A DNA stretch of 64,000 bases from Anaerococcus sp. Marseille-Q7828 (GCF_949769285.1 NZ_OX458331.1:1882086-1946085); one strand, 5' to 3'; shown: positions 18,944 through 28,293, counted from the stretch's first letter. A program made the numbers and translations. The notes: generated from the sequence alone by a model not told the origin.

Positions 18944-19017
18944 TGGCACGCCAGGAGAGGATCGAACTCCCATCTTAGGCTTCGGACACCTTTGTTTTAC
19001 CACTAAACTACTGGCGC
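18944..19017 (-). tRNA. tRNA-Arg (anticodon CCG)
   Basis: 74 bases including an encoded CCA. Acceptor stem GCGCCAG/CTGGCGT (with a terminal G-U pair), D-arm GTTT/AAAC, anticodon loop GTCCGAA giving CCG, four-base variable loop, T-arm GGGAG-TTCGATC-CTCTC. The anticodon stem is weak (an A-A at the top and a G-U at the bottom). The 5' end overlaps the coding end of the next gene. Confidence 0.9.
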
Positions 19018-19803
19018 TAGTACTATATTACTATACTGTATTTGGTCCATGAAGCGTAGGGGTAGGAAGGTGTTTCCTAGTCCGCTGTCTATATATATTA
19101 TTGAATCATTGAATTTAAAGGATCCTTTGTCATAATTTGGGAAAAATCCTTCTCCCGGGGCTACTAGTCCACCTACTATAGGTAGTCTGACTTGGCCTCC
19201 GTGAGTGTGCCCTGAGAATATGAAATCTTCATTTCCTTGGTAGTTATCTCTGACATTTTTTGAAAAATGACTTAGAATTATATTTACACTTTCATCATCC
19301 GCCTTATAATTTTCATATGAAAAATCAAACATACTTGTACCATAAAGATAAACTTTATTGCCATTTATATTTAATCTCTCTCCCTCATTTTTAAGGTATG
19401 TGATTCCAAGTCTTTCAATCTCACTTAAAAACTTATCCAAGTTTGGACCAGCTTCTTCGTGGTTACCTGTTATATAGTAGGTTTTTATATTTAAGGACCT
19501 TAGTTTTTCTAAAAAATACACAGATCTTTCTATTTTGTCCTCAGTGCCATAGTCTATGATGTCACCCGTCAATATTACTAGATTTGGGTTGAAGTTTTGT
19601 ATATTTTCTAGGACCTCATCAAGGTTTTTGATAGCATTTGAATGAAAATCTGTTATCTGTGTAATTTTTATTGGCTTTTTTATTTTTTCAGATTTTAGTA
19701 TAACTTTTTCTTCTTTTGCGACAAAACACTGATTGTCAACATATAAAGTTAAGCAAAGCCCTGCTAGTGCAAGGCCTGTTATAATTTTAGTCTTCTTTTT
19801 CAT
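19003..19803 (-). CDS. Membrane-anchored metallophosphoesterase (YkuE-like)
   Basis: Calcineurin-like phosphoesterase of 266 aa with an N-terminal hydrophobic anchor (residues 7-22). Two-metal motifs are in order: QITDFHSN, LTGDIID, ITGNHEE, LSHFSKN and SGHTHGGQ. YkuE-type enzymes are thought to act on UDP-diacylglucosamine or similar lipids, but the substrate here is unknown. The start overlaps the nadE end by 17 bases behind GAGG. The last codons and the TAG stop lie inside the tRNA-Arg gene (19003-19017), an unusual overlap. Confidence 0.9.
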   Translation of the reverse strand: MKKKTKIITGLALAGLCLTLYVDNQCFVAKEEKVILKSEKIKKPIKITQITDFHSNAIKNLDEVLENIQNFNPNLVILTGDIIDYGTEDKIERSVYFLEKLRSLNIKTYYITGNHEEAGPNLDKFLSEIERLGITYLKNEGERLNINGNKVYLYGTSMFDFSYENYKADDESVNIILSHFSKNVRDNYQGNEDFIFSGHTHGGQVRLPIVGGLVAPGEGFFPNYDKGSFKFNDSIIYIDSGLGNTFLPLRFMDQIQYSNIVLAPVV

Positions 19804-21607
19804 TTAATTCCTCAATATATGAAGCATAGGACATATCTGATGGTATTTTAAAGCCAGCTCTTGGACTAAAGGACCTGCCTGTGATATTTGGTCCATCAAC
19901 AGTCGCTGATCTTTTAAATTGGCTAGATGTAAATCTCTTATAATATGATATTAGCCATTTTCTAATAGTTTCTTTGTCATAGCTGTCCTCAAAGGCGCTA
20001 TAGGCATCTTCCAATATTTCTCTTGGCCTTGTATGTTTGGTCATATGATTGTATATGAAAAAATCAATTAGTTCATATGGGCCTATGATATCTTCTGTTT
20101 TTTGGCTAATTTTATTTGCACTTTCATTAACTAGTTCTGGTGAAATTGGTGTATCGAGTATATCATTTAATACACTCTTTAATTTTATATTGTCAGTTTT
20201 TTCTGCAATTGCCCCTACAATATAGCGGATTTCAGTTTTCATAAGGCTTGCATTTAGTGAGTAATTGCTCATCTGATCGCCATTGTAGGTTGCAAAGCCT
20301 TGCATATTTTCTGATAGGTCTCCAGTACCTATAACTATGCCATTGCCCATATTGGCAAGGTCAAAGAGAACTTGGGTGCGCTCTCTAGCTTGGGCATTTT
20401 CATAAGCTGTGTCTGATGTCTTGCCATCATGGCCGATATCTCTAAGATGTATACTTACAGCTTCTGAAATATTAATCTCTTCTAATTCTAAACCTAAAGC
20501 TTGACATAACTTATAGGCGTTTGACTTTGTTCTATCACTTGTTCCAAAGGCTGGCATAGTGTAGCAATGGATACCCGAATAATCCAAGCCTTCTTTTTTG
20601 TAAGCATGAACTATGGTTAAAAGAGCCATTGTTGAATCAAGGCCACCAGACACTCCCAAGAATACATCCTTTATTCCAATATGTTTCATACGACTTGTTA
20701 GACCTGTTGCTCCAATATCTAATACATCATTTACATATTCTTCGCCCCTTTCATAATCTGGCAAATAAGGAAATTTTTCGCATTTATTAGTTTCTTTTGT
20801 AAATGTAGTTGGAAATAGGCTGTCCTCGTCAACATTTATATAATATTTGCCAATGTAATCAATAGGAGCATTTGATGTATGGGCAATTATTTCTCCATCA
20901 TTTGCTATAATATTTAGACCACCATAAACAAAATCTGTGCTAGATTCGCCCATGCCAGAAGATGTAAGAACATAGGTCACATCCTTGGATAAGAATTTTA
21001 CTCTATTTATTATATCTTCTTCATTTAGAGCAAATTTAGGATTTGCACAAGGGTGTAGGATAATCTCATGTCTTTCTCCAAGCTTTGCTTTATACTCTAA
21101 ACTACGAGGAATAGTCATTTCTTCGTCTTCGCCAATTGTTACATCAATTGCCAGTCCATCTATTGTACTATAATCTATGTTTATATTTGGCCAGCTATCA
21201 AAGGCATTTAAAAAATCATGATCTGGAAGATCAGTTGAAAAAACATTTTTTTCAATGGTACTTAAATTTTTCTTTGTAGTCAGGTTTACTAGACTTCCAT
21301 TTATAATAAGTCCTATTGCATTATATATTTTTCTATTATATATAAAGGGAAAACCAACAGAAAATAGGGCCTTATAATCTTTAGAGAACTCTATCAAGTC
21401 CATAATTGCATCTTCGCATATTTCTGCCAAATCCCAATATCCATCATAAAGACTTGCTCCTGTTAGAGATAGCTCTGGTAGGGAAAGAATATTTACCCCA
21501 TCTTTATCAGCTTGTCTAACCAAATCTTTGATAGTCTCTTTGTTTTTATTTACATTGCCTAGGGCAAGGTTAAAGTTTGTAGATCTTATTTTTATAAATT
21601 CTCGCAT
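19787..21607 (-). CDS. nadE: Glutamine-dependent NAD+ synthetase
   Basis: Makes NAD from deamido-NAD, ATP and glutamine. The 606 aa have two domains. An N-terminal nitrilase-type glutaminase has catalytic Glu in LPELSLTG, a Lys in the TTKKNLS region and Cys in LHPCANPKF. A C-terminal synthetase has the PP-loop GVSGGLDSTMAL near residue 315 and GTGDLSENMQGF. This is the long glutamine-using form rather than the short ammonia-using one. It is the first gene of a pair with the phosphoesterase. Confidence 0.95.
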   Translation of the reverse strand: MREFIKIRSTNFNLALGNVNKNKETIKDLVRQADKDGVNILSLPELSLTGASLYDGYWDLAEICEDAIMDLIEFSKDYKALFSVGFPFIYNRKIYNAIGLIINGSLVNLTTKKNLSTIEKNVFSTDLPDHDFLNAFDSWPNINIDYSTIDGLAIDVTIGEDEEMTIPRSLEYKAKLGERHEIILHPCANPKFALNEEDIINRVKFLSKDVTYVLTSSGMGESSTDFVYGGLNIIANDGEIIAHTSNAPIDYIGKYYINVDEDSLFPTTFTKETNKCEKFPYLPDYERGEEYVNDVLDIGATGLTSRMKHIGIKDVFLGVSGGLDSTMALLTIVHAYKKEGLDYSGIHCYTMPAFGTSDRTKSNAYKLCQALGLELEEINISEAVSIHLRDIGHDGKTSDTAYENAQARERTQVLFDLANMGNGIVIGTGDLSENMQGFATYNGDQMSNYSLNASLMKTEIRYIVGAIAEKTDNIKLKSVLNDILDTPISPELVNESANKISQKTEDIIGPYELIDFFIYNHMTKHTRPREILEDAYSAFEDSYDKETIRKWLISYYKRFTSSQFKRSATVDGPNITGRSFSPRAGFKIPSDMSYASYIEELNEKED

Positions 21608-21635
21608 AAAATCACCTCTTATCCATATTTTACCA

Positions 21636-21663
21636 CAAAAAAAGAGCCTGCATTTGCAGACTC
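21636..21663 (-). terminator. Terminator after the acyl-CoA dehydrogenase gene
   Basis: Stem 21644-21663 (GAG-CTGCA/TGCAG-CTC with one internal mismatch), followed by seven or more T on the minus strand. Confidence 0.85.
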
Positions 21664-21675
21664 AATTATTTGTGA

Positions 21676-23355
21676 TTAGCCATTTATTTCTTCGATTAAT
21701 AGTGGTAGCACTTCGTGGAAGTCGCCTACTATACCGTAGTCACAGTTTTCGAAGAATGGTGCTGCTTCATCGTTGTTGATAACACAGATTGTCTTAACAT
21801 CTTTGATTCCTAGTAAGTGTTGAACAGCTCCGCTTACGCCAACTCCGATATATAGGTCTCCTGCCCATTTTTGACCAGAAAGTCCAACATATCTATCAAG
21901 TGGCAAGTAGTGTTTAACTTCAGATACTGGACGGCTTGCTCCTACTGAAGCATCAGCTGCTTTTGCCAAATCTTTTACTAGATTTAGGTTTTGTTCTTCA
22001 CCAATACCCATACCAGCAACTACTAGTCTGTCAGATTCTTCAAATTCTGTGTCAGCTTCTGGTCTATGATTATCAAATGTATATCCATCAGCTTTTAGAG
22101 CTTCTACAAATTTCTTAACTGATTCTTTTACATCGCCTTTGAAGATTTGTTTTTTTCTATCTCCAACTACTGATTTCTTTTGTTTTGGTTTATCAGTTTT
22201 TGCTTTGTTTGGTTTTGGAAGTAGGTATCCAGCGATAACCACTCTCATGATTTCATTTGTACCTTCGTAGATTTGAGTAATCTTAGAGTCTCTGTAGTGA
22301 CGTTCTACATCTACACCCTTGATGAAACCAGATCCACCGTACATTTGTAGGGCTTCACTTGTTAGTTTGTTTGCAAGATCAGATGCGTATAGTTTTGCCA
22401 TAGCAGCATCTTTACCATAACCTTTAACATGATTATCTTTTTTGTCTGCTGCATCATAAACTAGAAGTCTAGCTGCCTTTAGTTGTGTAGCCATGTCAGC
22501 AAGCTTGAATTGGTTAGCTTGGAAGTAAGCTATAGCTTTACCAAATTGTTCTCTTTGAAGTTGATATTCACGAGCTGATTCATAAGCACCTTGTGCTATA
22601 CCTAGAGCTTGAGATGCTATACCGATTCTACCACCATCAAGAATCATCATTGCGTACTTGAAACCTTTACCAAGTTCGCCAAGTAGGTTTTCTTTTGGAA
22701 CTTTTACATCTTTAAAGTGAAGTTCTGCTGTAACTGATGATCTGATACCAAGTTTGTCGTATGGTTCTGAGAATGTGAAACCTTCGAAGTCCTTATCAAC
22801 GATAAACATTGATATACCGTGGTTACCCTTACCAGGTTCTGTAACTGCTGTTACTAGATATGTTTGTGCTTCTGGAGCATTGGTAATATAAATCTTCTTA
22901 CCATTTAATAAATAGTAATCTCCCTTATCTACTGCTGTTGTTTCAGTTCCTGCAGAGTCTGAACCAGCATTATCTTCTGTAAGACCAAATCCACCAATTT
23001 GTGTACCATCACAAAGTGGTCTTAAGTATTTTTGTTTTTGTTCTTCTGTACCAAATTCATTAAGTCCCCATGTACCTAGTGAAGTATGTGCTGAACAAAT
23101 AACACCAACACCACCGTCTACTCTAGAAAGTTCTTCTACAGCGATAGCATAATGTTTGTTTGTAAGTCCTGCTCCACCATATTCTTCTGGAAAAGGAATT
23201 CCTAATAATCCCATTTGTCCCATTTCTTTAACAATTTCTCTTGGAAACTCTTTTTGTTGGTCTAATTGAAATGCAATTGGTTTTATTTTTTTCTCGGCAA
23301 AGTCTCTGACATATGCCCTAAATTCTTCTAAATCTTTTGGTAAATTAAAAGCCAT
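21676..23355 (-). CDS. Acyl-CoA dehydrogenase fused to ETF-alpha FAD domain
   Basis: 559 aa. Residues 1 to about 380 are a complete acyl-CoA dehydrogenase with GGFGLTEDNAGSD, the ITNAP flavin-contact loop, and YEGTNEIMR carrying the catalytic Glu. After a Lys-rich linker, about residues 400-559 match the C-terminal FAD-binding domain of electron-transfer flavoprotein alpha: VGASRPVSE, GVSGAVQHL, INNDEAAPFF and DYGIVGDFHEV. The ETF-alpha N-terminal domain and ETF-beta are absent here. The frame begins 11 codons upstream, but AAGGAGAG precedes the ATG at 23355 and the family N-terminus starts there. Electrons from acyl-CoA oxidation, or for crotonyl-CoA reduction, could pass directly to the tethered FAD (inference). 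Confidence 0.93.
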   Translation of the reverse strand: MAFNLPKDLEEFRAYVRDFAEKKIKPIAFQLDQQKEFPREIVKEMGQMGLLGIPFPEEYGGAGLTNKHYAIAVEELSRVDGGVGVICSAHTSLGTWGLNEFGTEEQKQKYLRPLCDGTQIGGFGLTEDNAGSDSAGTETTAVDKGDYYLLNGKKIYITNAPEAQTYLVTAVTEPGKGNHGISMFIVDKDFEGFTFSEPYDKLGIRSSVTAELHFKDVKVPKENLLGELGKGFKYAMMILDGGRIGIASQALGIAQGAYESAREYQLQREQFGKAIAYFQANQFKLADMATQLKAARLLVYDAADKKDNHVKGYGKDAAMAKLYASDLANKLTSEALQMYGGSGFIKGVDVERHYRDSKITQIYEGTNEIMRVVIAGYLLPKPNKAKTDKPKQKKSVVGDRKKQIFKGDVKESVKKFVEALKADGYTFDNHRPEADTEFEESDRLVVAGMGIGEEQNLNLVKDLAKAADASVGASRPVSEVKHYLPLDRYVGLSGQKWAGDLYIGVGVSGAVQHLLGIKDVKTICVINNDEAAPFFENCDYGIVGDFHEVLPLLIEEING

Positions 23356-23610
23356 AATTATACTCTCCTTATAATTAAAAATACGCACAACAAATAAATG
23401 AAATTGTTTGCTTCTTATTTATTATACCCACTTATCCCTTTAGCCCTTAGCTATATATTTGCAAATAAAGTTAAAAATATATTGCTTTATTAGATTGATA
23501 TAGTAATTTCCAATATTTTGGTAAATTCCAAGCTTAAAAGGGGAAAAATCTTGTTTAAATATCACTTTAATAGTGTATAGTATTTATAAGTTTATAAACT
23601 AGGAGGTATT

Positions 23611-24831
23611 ATGCAAAACATTAGAGAAGTTTTGGAAAATATATATTATGTAGGGGTAAACGATAGACGTATTACCAGATTTGAGAATATGTTCCCATTA
23701 GAAAATGGTGTGGCATACAGCTCATTTATTATAAAAGATGAAAAAAATGTACTACTTGACAGTGTTGAATCTGCTTTTACTAGACAGTATCTTCAAAATA
23801 TAGAGAAAGCTCTTGATGGCGAAGATCTAGATTATGTTGTAATCCACCATATGGAGCCAGACCACTGCAGAAACATTGACTTTGTATTACAAAAATACCC
23901 AAATGCAAAATTTGTTGGTAATGCAAAAACTTTTAAATTTTACGAACAATTCTATAATGACGATTTCAAGGATAGATATTACGAAGTAAAAGATGGTGAT
24001 GAACTAAATCTTGGAAAACATAATCTTAAATTTGTATTTGCTCCAATGGTTCACTGGCCAGAAGTTATGATGTCATACGAAACAAACAATGGCTACCTAT
24101 TCTCAGCTGATGCTTTTGGATCATTCAATGCAATCGAAGGACATCTAAAAGCTAAGAATATAATTCATAGAGGAGATTGGTTAGAACAAGCTCGTAGATA
24201 CTACATTAATATTGTAGGTAAATTTGGTAAACAAGTTCAAGCCCTATTCAAAAAAGTAGAGGGTCTAGAAATAAATGCTATCCTACCACTACACGGTCCA
24301 GTATATGATGATAAAGAATCAATCGACTTTATCCTTGATAAATATACTAAATGGGCAACATATACCCCAGAAGAAAAGGGTGTAGTAATATGCTATGCTT
24401 CAATGTATGGAGATACTGAAGAAGCTGCTGATATCCTTGCAGCTGAACTTGCTGACCTTGGGGTAAATGAAGACATAGAAATTTATGACGTATCAAATAC
24501 AGACCCTTCATATATGATTGCAGCTTGCCACAGATTTTCTAATGCTGTATTTGCTCCAATCAACTACAACTCAGGCCTATACTACAAGATGGAAGCTTTC
24601 TTAACAGAATTAGTTGGTACAGGCTACCAAAACAGACACATCTCATTCTTAAACAACTGGTCTTGGGGTGGTACAAGCCTTAAAGTTTCCAAAGAAATTC
24701 TAGAAAAAGGTAAACACGAATATATAGGTGAAGATGTGCTAGTAAACTCTAGTGTAAAAGACGAACAAGTTGAACAATTAAAGGCTTTAGCAAAAGCAAT
24801 AAAAGAAGACTTGGACAATAACGAATACTAA
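23611..24831 (+). CDS. Flavodiiron protein (FprA-type A flavoprotein)
   Basis: Reduces O2 to water and/or NO to N2O in anaerobes, 406 aa. The N-terminal metallo-beta-lactamase-like di-iron domain has HMEPDH (near residue 79), the His in MVHWPEV, the Asp in SADAFGSF and the His in LPLHGPVYD. The C-terminal flavodoxin domain opens with CYASMYGDTEEAAD near residue 264. AGGAGG precedes the ATG. Rubredoxin or another electron donor is not encoded beside it. The 255-base divergent spacer to the acyl-CoA dehydrogenase shows no clear consensus promoter. Confidence 0.95.
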   Translation: MQNIREVLENIYYVGVNDRRITRFENMFPLENGVAYSSFIIKDEKNVLLDSVESAFTRQYLQNIEKALDGEDLDYVVIHHMEPDHCRNIDFVLQKYPNAKFVGNAKTFKFYEQFYNDDFKDRYYEVKDGDELNLGKHNLKFVFAPMVHWPEVMMSYETNNGYLFSADAFGSFNAIEGHLKAKNIIHRGDWLEQARRYYINIVGKFGKQVQALFKKVEGLEINAILPLHGPVYDDKESIDFILDKYTKWATYTPEEKGVVICYASMYGDTEEAADILAAELADLGVNEDIEIYDVSNTDPSYMIAACHRFSNAVFAPINYNSGLYYKMEAFLTELVGTGYQNRHISFLNNWSWGGTSLKVSKEILEKGKHEYIGEDVLVNSSVKDEQVEQLKALAKAIKEDLDNNEY

Positions 24832-24837
24832 AAATTT

Positions 24838-24870
24838 AAGGGACTGTTACAAAATGTAGGAGTCCCTTTT
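24838..24870. terminator. Bidirectional terminator, flavodiiron / aldehyde dehydrogenase
   Basis: AAGGGACT (24838-24845) pairs with AGTCCCTT (24861-24868), followed by TTACTTT on the plus strand and AAATTTTT on the minus strand. Confidence 0.8.
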
Positions 24871-24873
24871 ACT

Positions 24874-26238
24874 TTACAATTTTTTAATTAGATTCAATTT
24901 TCCATTATCATATGGAGGATATTTCATTTTCATATCCAAGTGTCCATTTGATAGCATTATTGATTTCCTATTTGAGAAGTTTTGGAAACCATAGTATCCG
25001 TGGTAGCCTCCTTGGCCACTATAGCCTACCCCACCAAAGGATAAGTTTGGATTTGATACCATCATCAAAGTACCATTTACCATGCCATTGCCAAATTCCA
25101 TATTGTACATTACCTTTTCTTTGATGCGCTCATCATTGGTAAATAGATAAAGGGCTAATGGTTTTTCTAAAGTCTTAACTTTATACAATATTTCATTTAG
25201 ATTTGTGTAGGTAATTATAGGGAAAATCGGTCCAAATATTTCTTCTTCCATAAGTTTATTATCAAAATCAACATTATCTACTATAGTAGGTTCTAGTTTT
25301 AGTGTCTTTGAATTATACCTACCACCATATATAATATCTTGGCCATCAAGAAGTCCCACCAATTTATACAAGTGATCATCATTTATAATCCTTGGATAGT
25401 CACTTGATAAAAGTGGATCTAGACCATAAAACTCAAATAAAGCTTTCTCCAACTCTTCTATAAACTTCTCTTTTATAGATCCATGAACAAGTATATAATC
25501 TGGCGATACACAAGTTTGTCCTGCATTTACAGTGTTGCCCCAGGCTATAGATCTTGCAGCAAGACTTATATCAGCATCTCTTTCTACAATAGTAGGAGAC
25601 TTGCCTCCAAGTTCTAAAGTTACTTTTGAAAGATTCTTGCTGGCCTTTTCCATGATAGTCTTTCCAACAGCGCTTCCACCCGTGTAGAAAATGTGGTCGT
25701 AATTGTAGGATAAAAGCTCATCATGGATTACTTGGTCATTATCCACTACATAAATAAATTCAGGGTCAAAATTCTTATTTAGTATTGACCTTATTAATTT
25801 TGAAGTTTCTTTTGATTTCCTGCTTGTCTTAAGTATTACAGTATTACCAGCTCCAATAGCCCCAATTAGTGGATCCATAGCAAGTTGGAAAGGATAATTC
25901 CAAGGGGATATGATTAGTGTTATTCCCATTGGCTCATATAGGGTGTATGATTTGGCAGGCATAGATGTGATTGGAGTCTTCTCAATTATAGGATTCATCC
26001 ACTCTTCTAGATTTTCTATGGCCATATCTATTTCTTCATAGAGCATGAGTATTTCTGTTGTGTATGATTCAAAGTTTGACTTGCCCAAATCTTTTGCAAG
26101 GGCCATCAAAATATTATCTTCAAACATTTCTATTATAGCGCGCAATTTTTTTAGATTATAAATCCTAAAATCATATGTTTTAGTCTGACCAGAGTAAAAA
26201 TATTCTCTTTGTAAATTAACTATATTTGCTAAATTCAT
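24874..26238 (-). CDS. Aldehyde dehydrogenase (class-3/fatty-aldehyde type)
   Basis: NAD(P)-dependent aldehyde oxidation, 454 aa. Signature blocks: SPWNYPFQLAMDPL, FTGGSAVGKTIMEKA, LELGGKSPTIVE with the catalytic Glu, NAGQTCVSPDY with the catalytic Cys, and EEIFGPIFPI. The length and lack of an N-terminal extension fit the ALDH3/YwdH-like group that oxidises medium and long-chain aldehydes. AGGAG sits seven bases upstream of the ATG. It appears to be monocistronic. Confidence 0.93.
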   Translation of the reverse strand: MNLANIVNLQREYFYSGQTKTYDFRIYNLKKLRAIIEMFEDNILMALAKDLGKSNFESYTTEILMLYEEIDMAIENLEEWMNPIIEKTPITSMPAKSYTLYEPMGITLIISPWNYPFQLAMDPLIGAIGAGNTVILKTSRKSKETSKLIRSILNKNFDPEFIYVVDNDQVIHDELLSYNYDHIFYTGGSAVGKTIMEKASKNLSKVTLELGGKSPTIVERDADISLAARSIAWGNTVNAGQTCVSPDYILVHGSIKEKFIEELEKALFEFYGLDPLLSSDYPRIINDDHLYKLVGLLDGQDIIYGGRYNSKTLKLEPTIVDNVDFDNKLMEEEIFGPIFPIITYTNLNEILYKVKTLEKPLALYLFTNDERIKEKVMYNMEFGNGMVNGTLMMVSNPNLSFGGVGYSGQGGYHGYYGFQNFSNRKSIMLSNGHLDMKMKYPPYDNGKLNLIKKL

Positions 26239-26311
26239 TATTATCTCCTCGTCTCATAAATAAGTCCTTAGGATATTAATACCCAAGCCAGGCTACAATT
26301 TTATTTTATTT

Positions 26312-26346
26312 AAAAAACCTCAAAATCTATTAGAAAGATTTTGAGG
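26312..26346 (-). terminator. Terminator after peroxiredoxin gene
   Basis: Perfect 11-bp stem CCTCAAAATCT/AGATTTTGAGG with a 7-base loop and six T on the minus strand. Confidence 0.92.
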
Positions 26347-26352
26347 CCAATA

Positions 26353-26805
26353 TTATAAGTTTTCTATAAGTTCTTCAACATCTGGGAGTTCGCTAGCTTC
26401 GTAAACTTTTACCCACTTAACTTTTCCTTCTTCATCTATTATGACATTGGCACGTTTGCTCGCACCATTTTCTTCATTAAATAGTCCATAGGCTTTGGTT
26501 ACTTCTGCATATGGGAAGAAGTCGGATACAATTTTTACGTTGTCAATGCATAAAATATCAGCCCATTTTTGTTTAGCTGGATATGGGTCTATAGAAAGTC
26601 CGATTACAACAGTATCGCCTTTTTCTTGAATCCTATCATAATTTCTCTCTAAGCTTCTCATTTGATCTGTACATACAGAAGTGAAAGCTAGAGGGTGCCA
26701 GGATAAGATAACTTTCTTGCCCTTTAAATCTGATAACTTAATATCATTTTTTTCTTGATCTTTTAATGTAAATTCTGGTGCCATTTCTGAAACTTTTATT
26801 GTCAT
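26353..26805 (-). CDS. Peroxiredoxin (AhpC/TSA family)
   Basis: Thiol peroxidase of 150 aa. The peroxidatic Cys lies in AFTSVCTDQMRSLE near residue 45. A second Cys sits at about residue 86 (DILCIDNV), which is not the usual resolving position, so it may act as a 1-Cys or atypical 2-Cys enzyme. It is preceded by GGAGAG and flanked by its own terminator. Confidence 0.92.
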   Translation of the reverse strand: MTIKVSEMAPEFTLKDQEKNDIKLSDLKGKKVILSWHPLAFTSVCTDQMRSLERNYDRIQEKGDTVVIGLSIDPYPAKQKWADILCIDNVKIVSDFFPYAEVTKAYGLFNEENGASKRANVIIDEEGKVKWVKVYEASELPDVEELIENL

Positions 26806-26861
26806 TATATTCTCTCCTTTATTTGCTTCTTATATATTTATACCCACAAATTTTTACATTG

Positions 26862-26885
26862 AAAAAGGCCAAGCTAAACTTGGCC
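26862..26885 (-). terminator. Terminator after ridA
   Basis: GGCCAAG/CTTGGCC stem with a five-base loop (26867-26885), followed on the minus strand by TTTTT. Confidence 0.9.
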
Positions 26886-26904
26886 AAAATTATTGAAATG
26901 CTTA

Positions 26905-27276
26905 TTATAATGTAGCTATAGCTTCTATTTCTATAACTCCACCTAGTGGAAGTGCTCCTACTTGGATAGCAGATCTTGCTGGTTTGTGGTCAGAGAAGTA
27001 TTCTTTGTAAACTTCGTTTACTGCAGCAAAGTCATTGATGTCAGCTAGGAAAACTGTACATTTGATAACCTTGTCCATGCTTGTACCTGCTTCTTCAAGA
27101 ATTGCTTTTACATTTTCAAGAGATTGTCTTGCAGCAGCTTTGATTTCTGTTACTAGTTCACCATTTTCTGGATTGATAGAAAGTTGTCCAGATGTGAATA
27201 CTAGGTTTTCTGTACCTATAGCTTGTACGTATGGACCTACTGCTGCTGGTGCTTTGTCTGTATTATATGCTTTCAT
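26905..27276 (-). CDS. ridA: RidA/YjgF family reactive-imine deaminase
   Basis: Hydrolyses reactive enamine/imine intermediates made by PLP enzymes (family role). The 123 aa show the full signature: DKAPAAVGPYVQAI, FTSGQL, VIKCTVFLADI and the catalytic Arg in KPARSAIQVGALP followed by GGVIEIEAIA. The gene begins 15 bases after the carboxypeptidase start region on the same strand, but reads away into its own terminator. Confidence 0.95.
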   Translation of the reverse strand: MKAYNTDKAPAAVGPYVQAIGTENLVFTSGQLSINPENGELVTEIKAAARQSLENVKAILEEAGTSMDKVIKCTVFLADINDFAAVNEVYKEYFSDHKPARSAIQVGALPLGGVIEIEAIATL

Positions 27277-27291
27277 TATTAATTCTCCTCT

Positions 27292-28293
27292 TTAATTGAT
27301 TTTTAAATAGTCTTCCAATGTCAAGTTATTCTCATAAATCTCTTTGGCATTTTCAACGCCAACGAATCTAAAGTGCCAAGGCTCAGCTTTGTGATTTGTT
27401 TTATCCTCTTTGCCCTTTGGATATCTTTCTATAAATCCATATTTGTAGGCATTTTCTATAAGCCACTGGTATTCAGAAGTTTTTTCAAACTTCTCATTAT
27501 ATTTGTTACCTTCTGTAAAAAAGTCAAAGGCTGATCCTAATTGGTGTTCATTTGTGCCAGCAGCAGAGCTATCAATCTCTCCTGCAGCATACATTTTTTC
27601 TTCTAAGTCATAACCCCTATAATCAGAAGCAATTTTTAAGTCCATGCCTTCTCTTTGCATGTCTTGTCTTAGAGTTTCAAATGCACGTTTGGCAGTCTTA
27701 TCTACACCAGGATCAAAATCTCTAGGCAATTTATAATCATCACTAACATAAGTTAGACCATTTATAACTTTAATCTGATTGTCACTTGTAAGTTTTGATA
27801 GGCCGTATTTATTGACATAATAATAGGCATCATCGATTTTAACTTTGGTGAAACCATTCTCTGTGCCATAACTAGGCACATAGGAACCCTCTTTGATGAA
27901 CTTTTCAGTTTTGGAAAAATCATTTGGATATTGGTAGGCATACTGAGTTTTTACACAATATAAATACTCCTGTAGATTATCTTGGTAGCCGTCATCGGAT
28001 ACTTGTAATTTTTCTTCAATATCTGTATCGGCAAAACCAATTTGTGTAGCTACATGGATATCACCATTATTTTCTTCTTTAACTTCTTCCAATAAATTAT
28101 TTATTTCGCCAGATGCTTGCCTATATTCGGTAGGTCTAGCTATTGTGAAATCATCTTCCTTGTTAAATCCAAAATGTAGAATCCCTGTAAGTGCTAGGGC
28201 TGCTACTGTAGTTCTTGTTAAAATCTTCTTTGTTCTTGCTTTTCTTTCTCTTTGTTTAATTCTCTTTTTTTCTCTGATACCTTTATTAGACAT
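27292..28293 (-). CDS. VanY-type D-alanyl-D-alanine carboxypeptidase (M15)
   Basis: Cell-wall peptidase of 333 aa that trims D-Ala-D-Ala ends (family role). A very basic N-terminus precedes one membrane segment near residues 27-42, giving an extracellular catalytic domain. Zinc-site motifs: EHQLGSAFDF (the SxHxxGxAxD block with Glu in place of Ser/Thr) near residue 242, and EPWHFRFVG near 303 with the second His. SDYRGY stands where SGYRS is usual. An SH3-like stretch may precede the peptidase domain. Confidence 0.88.
   Translation of the reverse strand: MSNKGIREKKRIKQRERKARTKKILTRTTVAALALTGILHFGFNKEDDFTIARPTEYRQASGEINNLLEEVKEENNGDIHVATQIGFADTDIEEKLQVSDDGYQDNLQEYLYCVKTQYAYQYPNDFSKTEKFIKEGSYVPSYGTENGFTKVKIDDAYYYVNKYGLSKLTSDNQIKVINGLTYVSDDYKLPRDFDPGVDKTAKRAFETLRQDMQREGMDLKIASDYRGYDLEEKMYAAGEIDSSAAGTNEHQLGSAFDFFTEGNKYNEKFEKTSEYQWLIENAYKYGFIERYPKGKEDKTNHKAEPWHFRFVGVENAKEIYENNLTLEDYLKIN

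Noticed and set aside
18708..19052. Open frames running through the GC-rich repeats on both strands (114 aa plus, 63 aa minus)
   Set aside because: The frames exist only because the repeat lacks stops. They run into the tRNA gene, have no SD, and their composition (SLRSCG units) just mirrors the repeat.
23541..23610. Promoter TTGTTT...TATAGT before the flavodiiron gene
   Set aside because: The spacer would be 19 bases and the hexamers are weak, so I did not list it.
24838..24870. GGGACTGTTACAAA resembling an IS terminal repeat
   Set aside because: Only a short stem with T-runs on both sides and no second end nearby, so it is better read as a bidirectional terminator.
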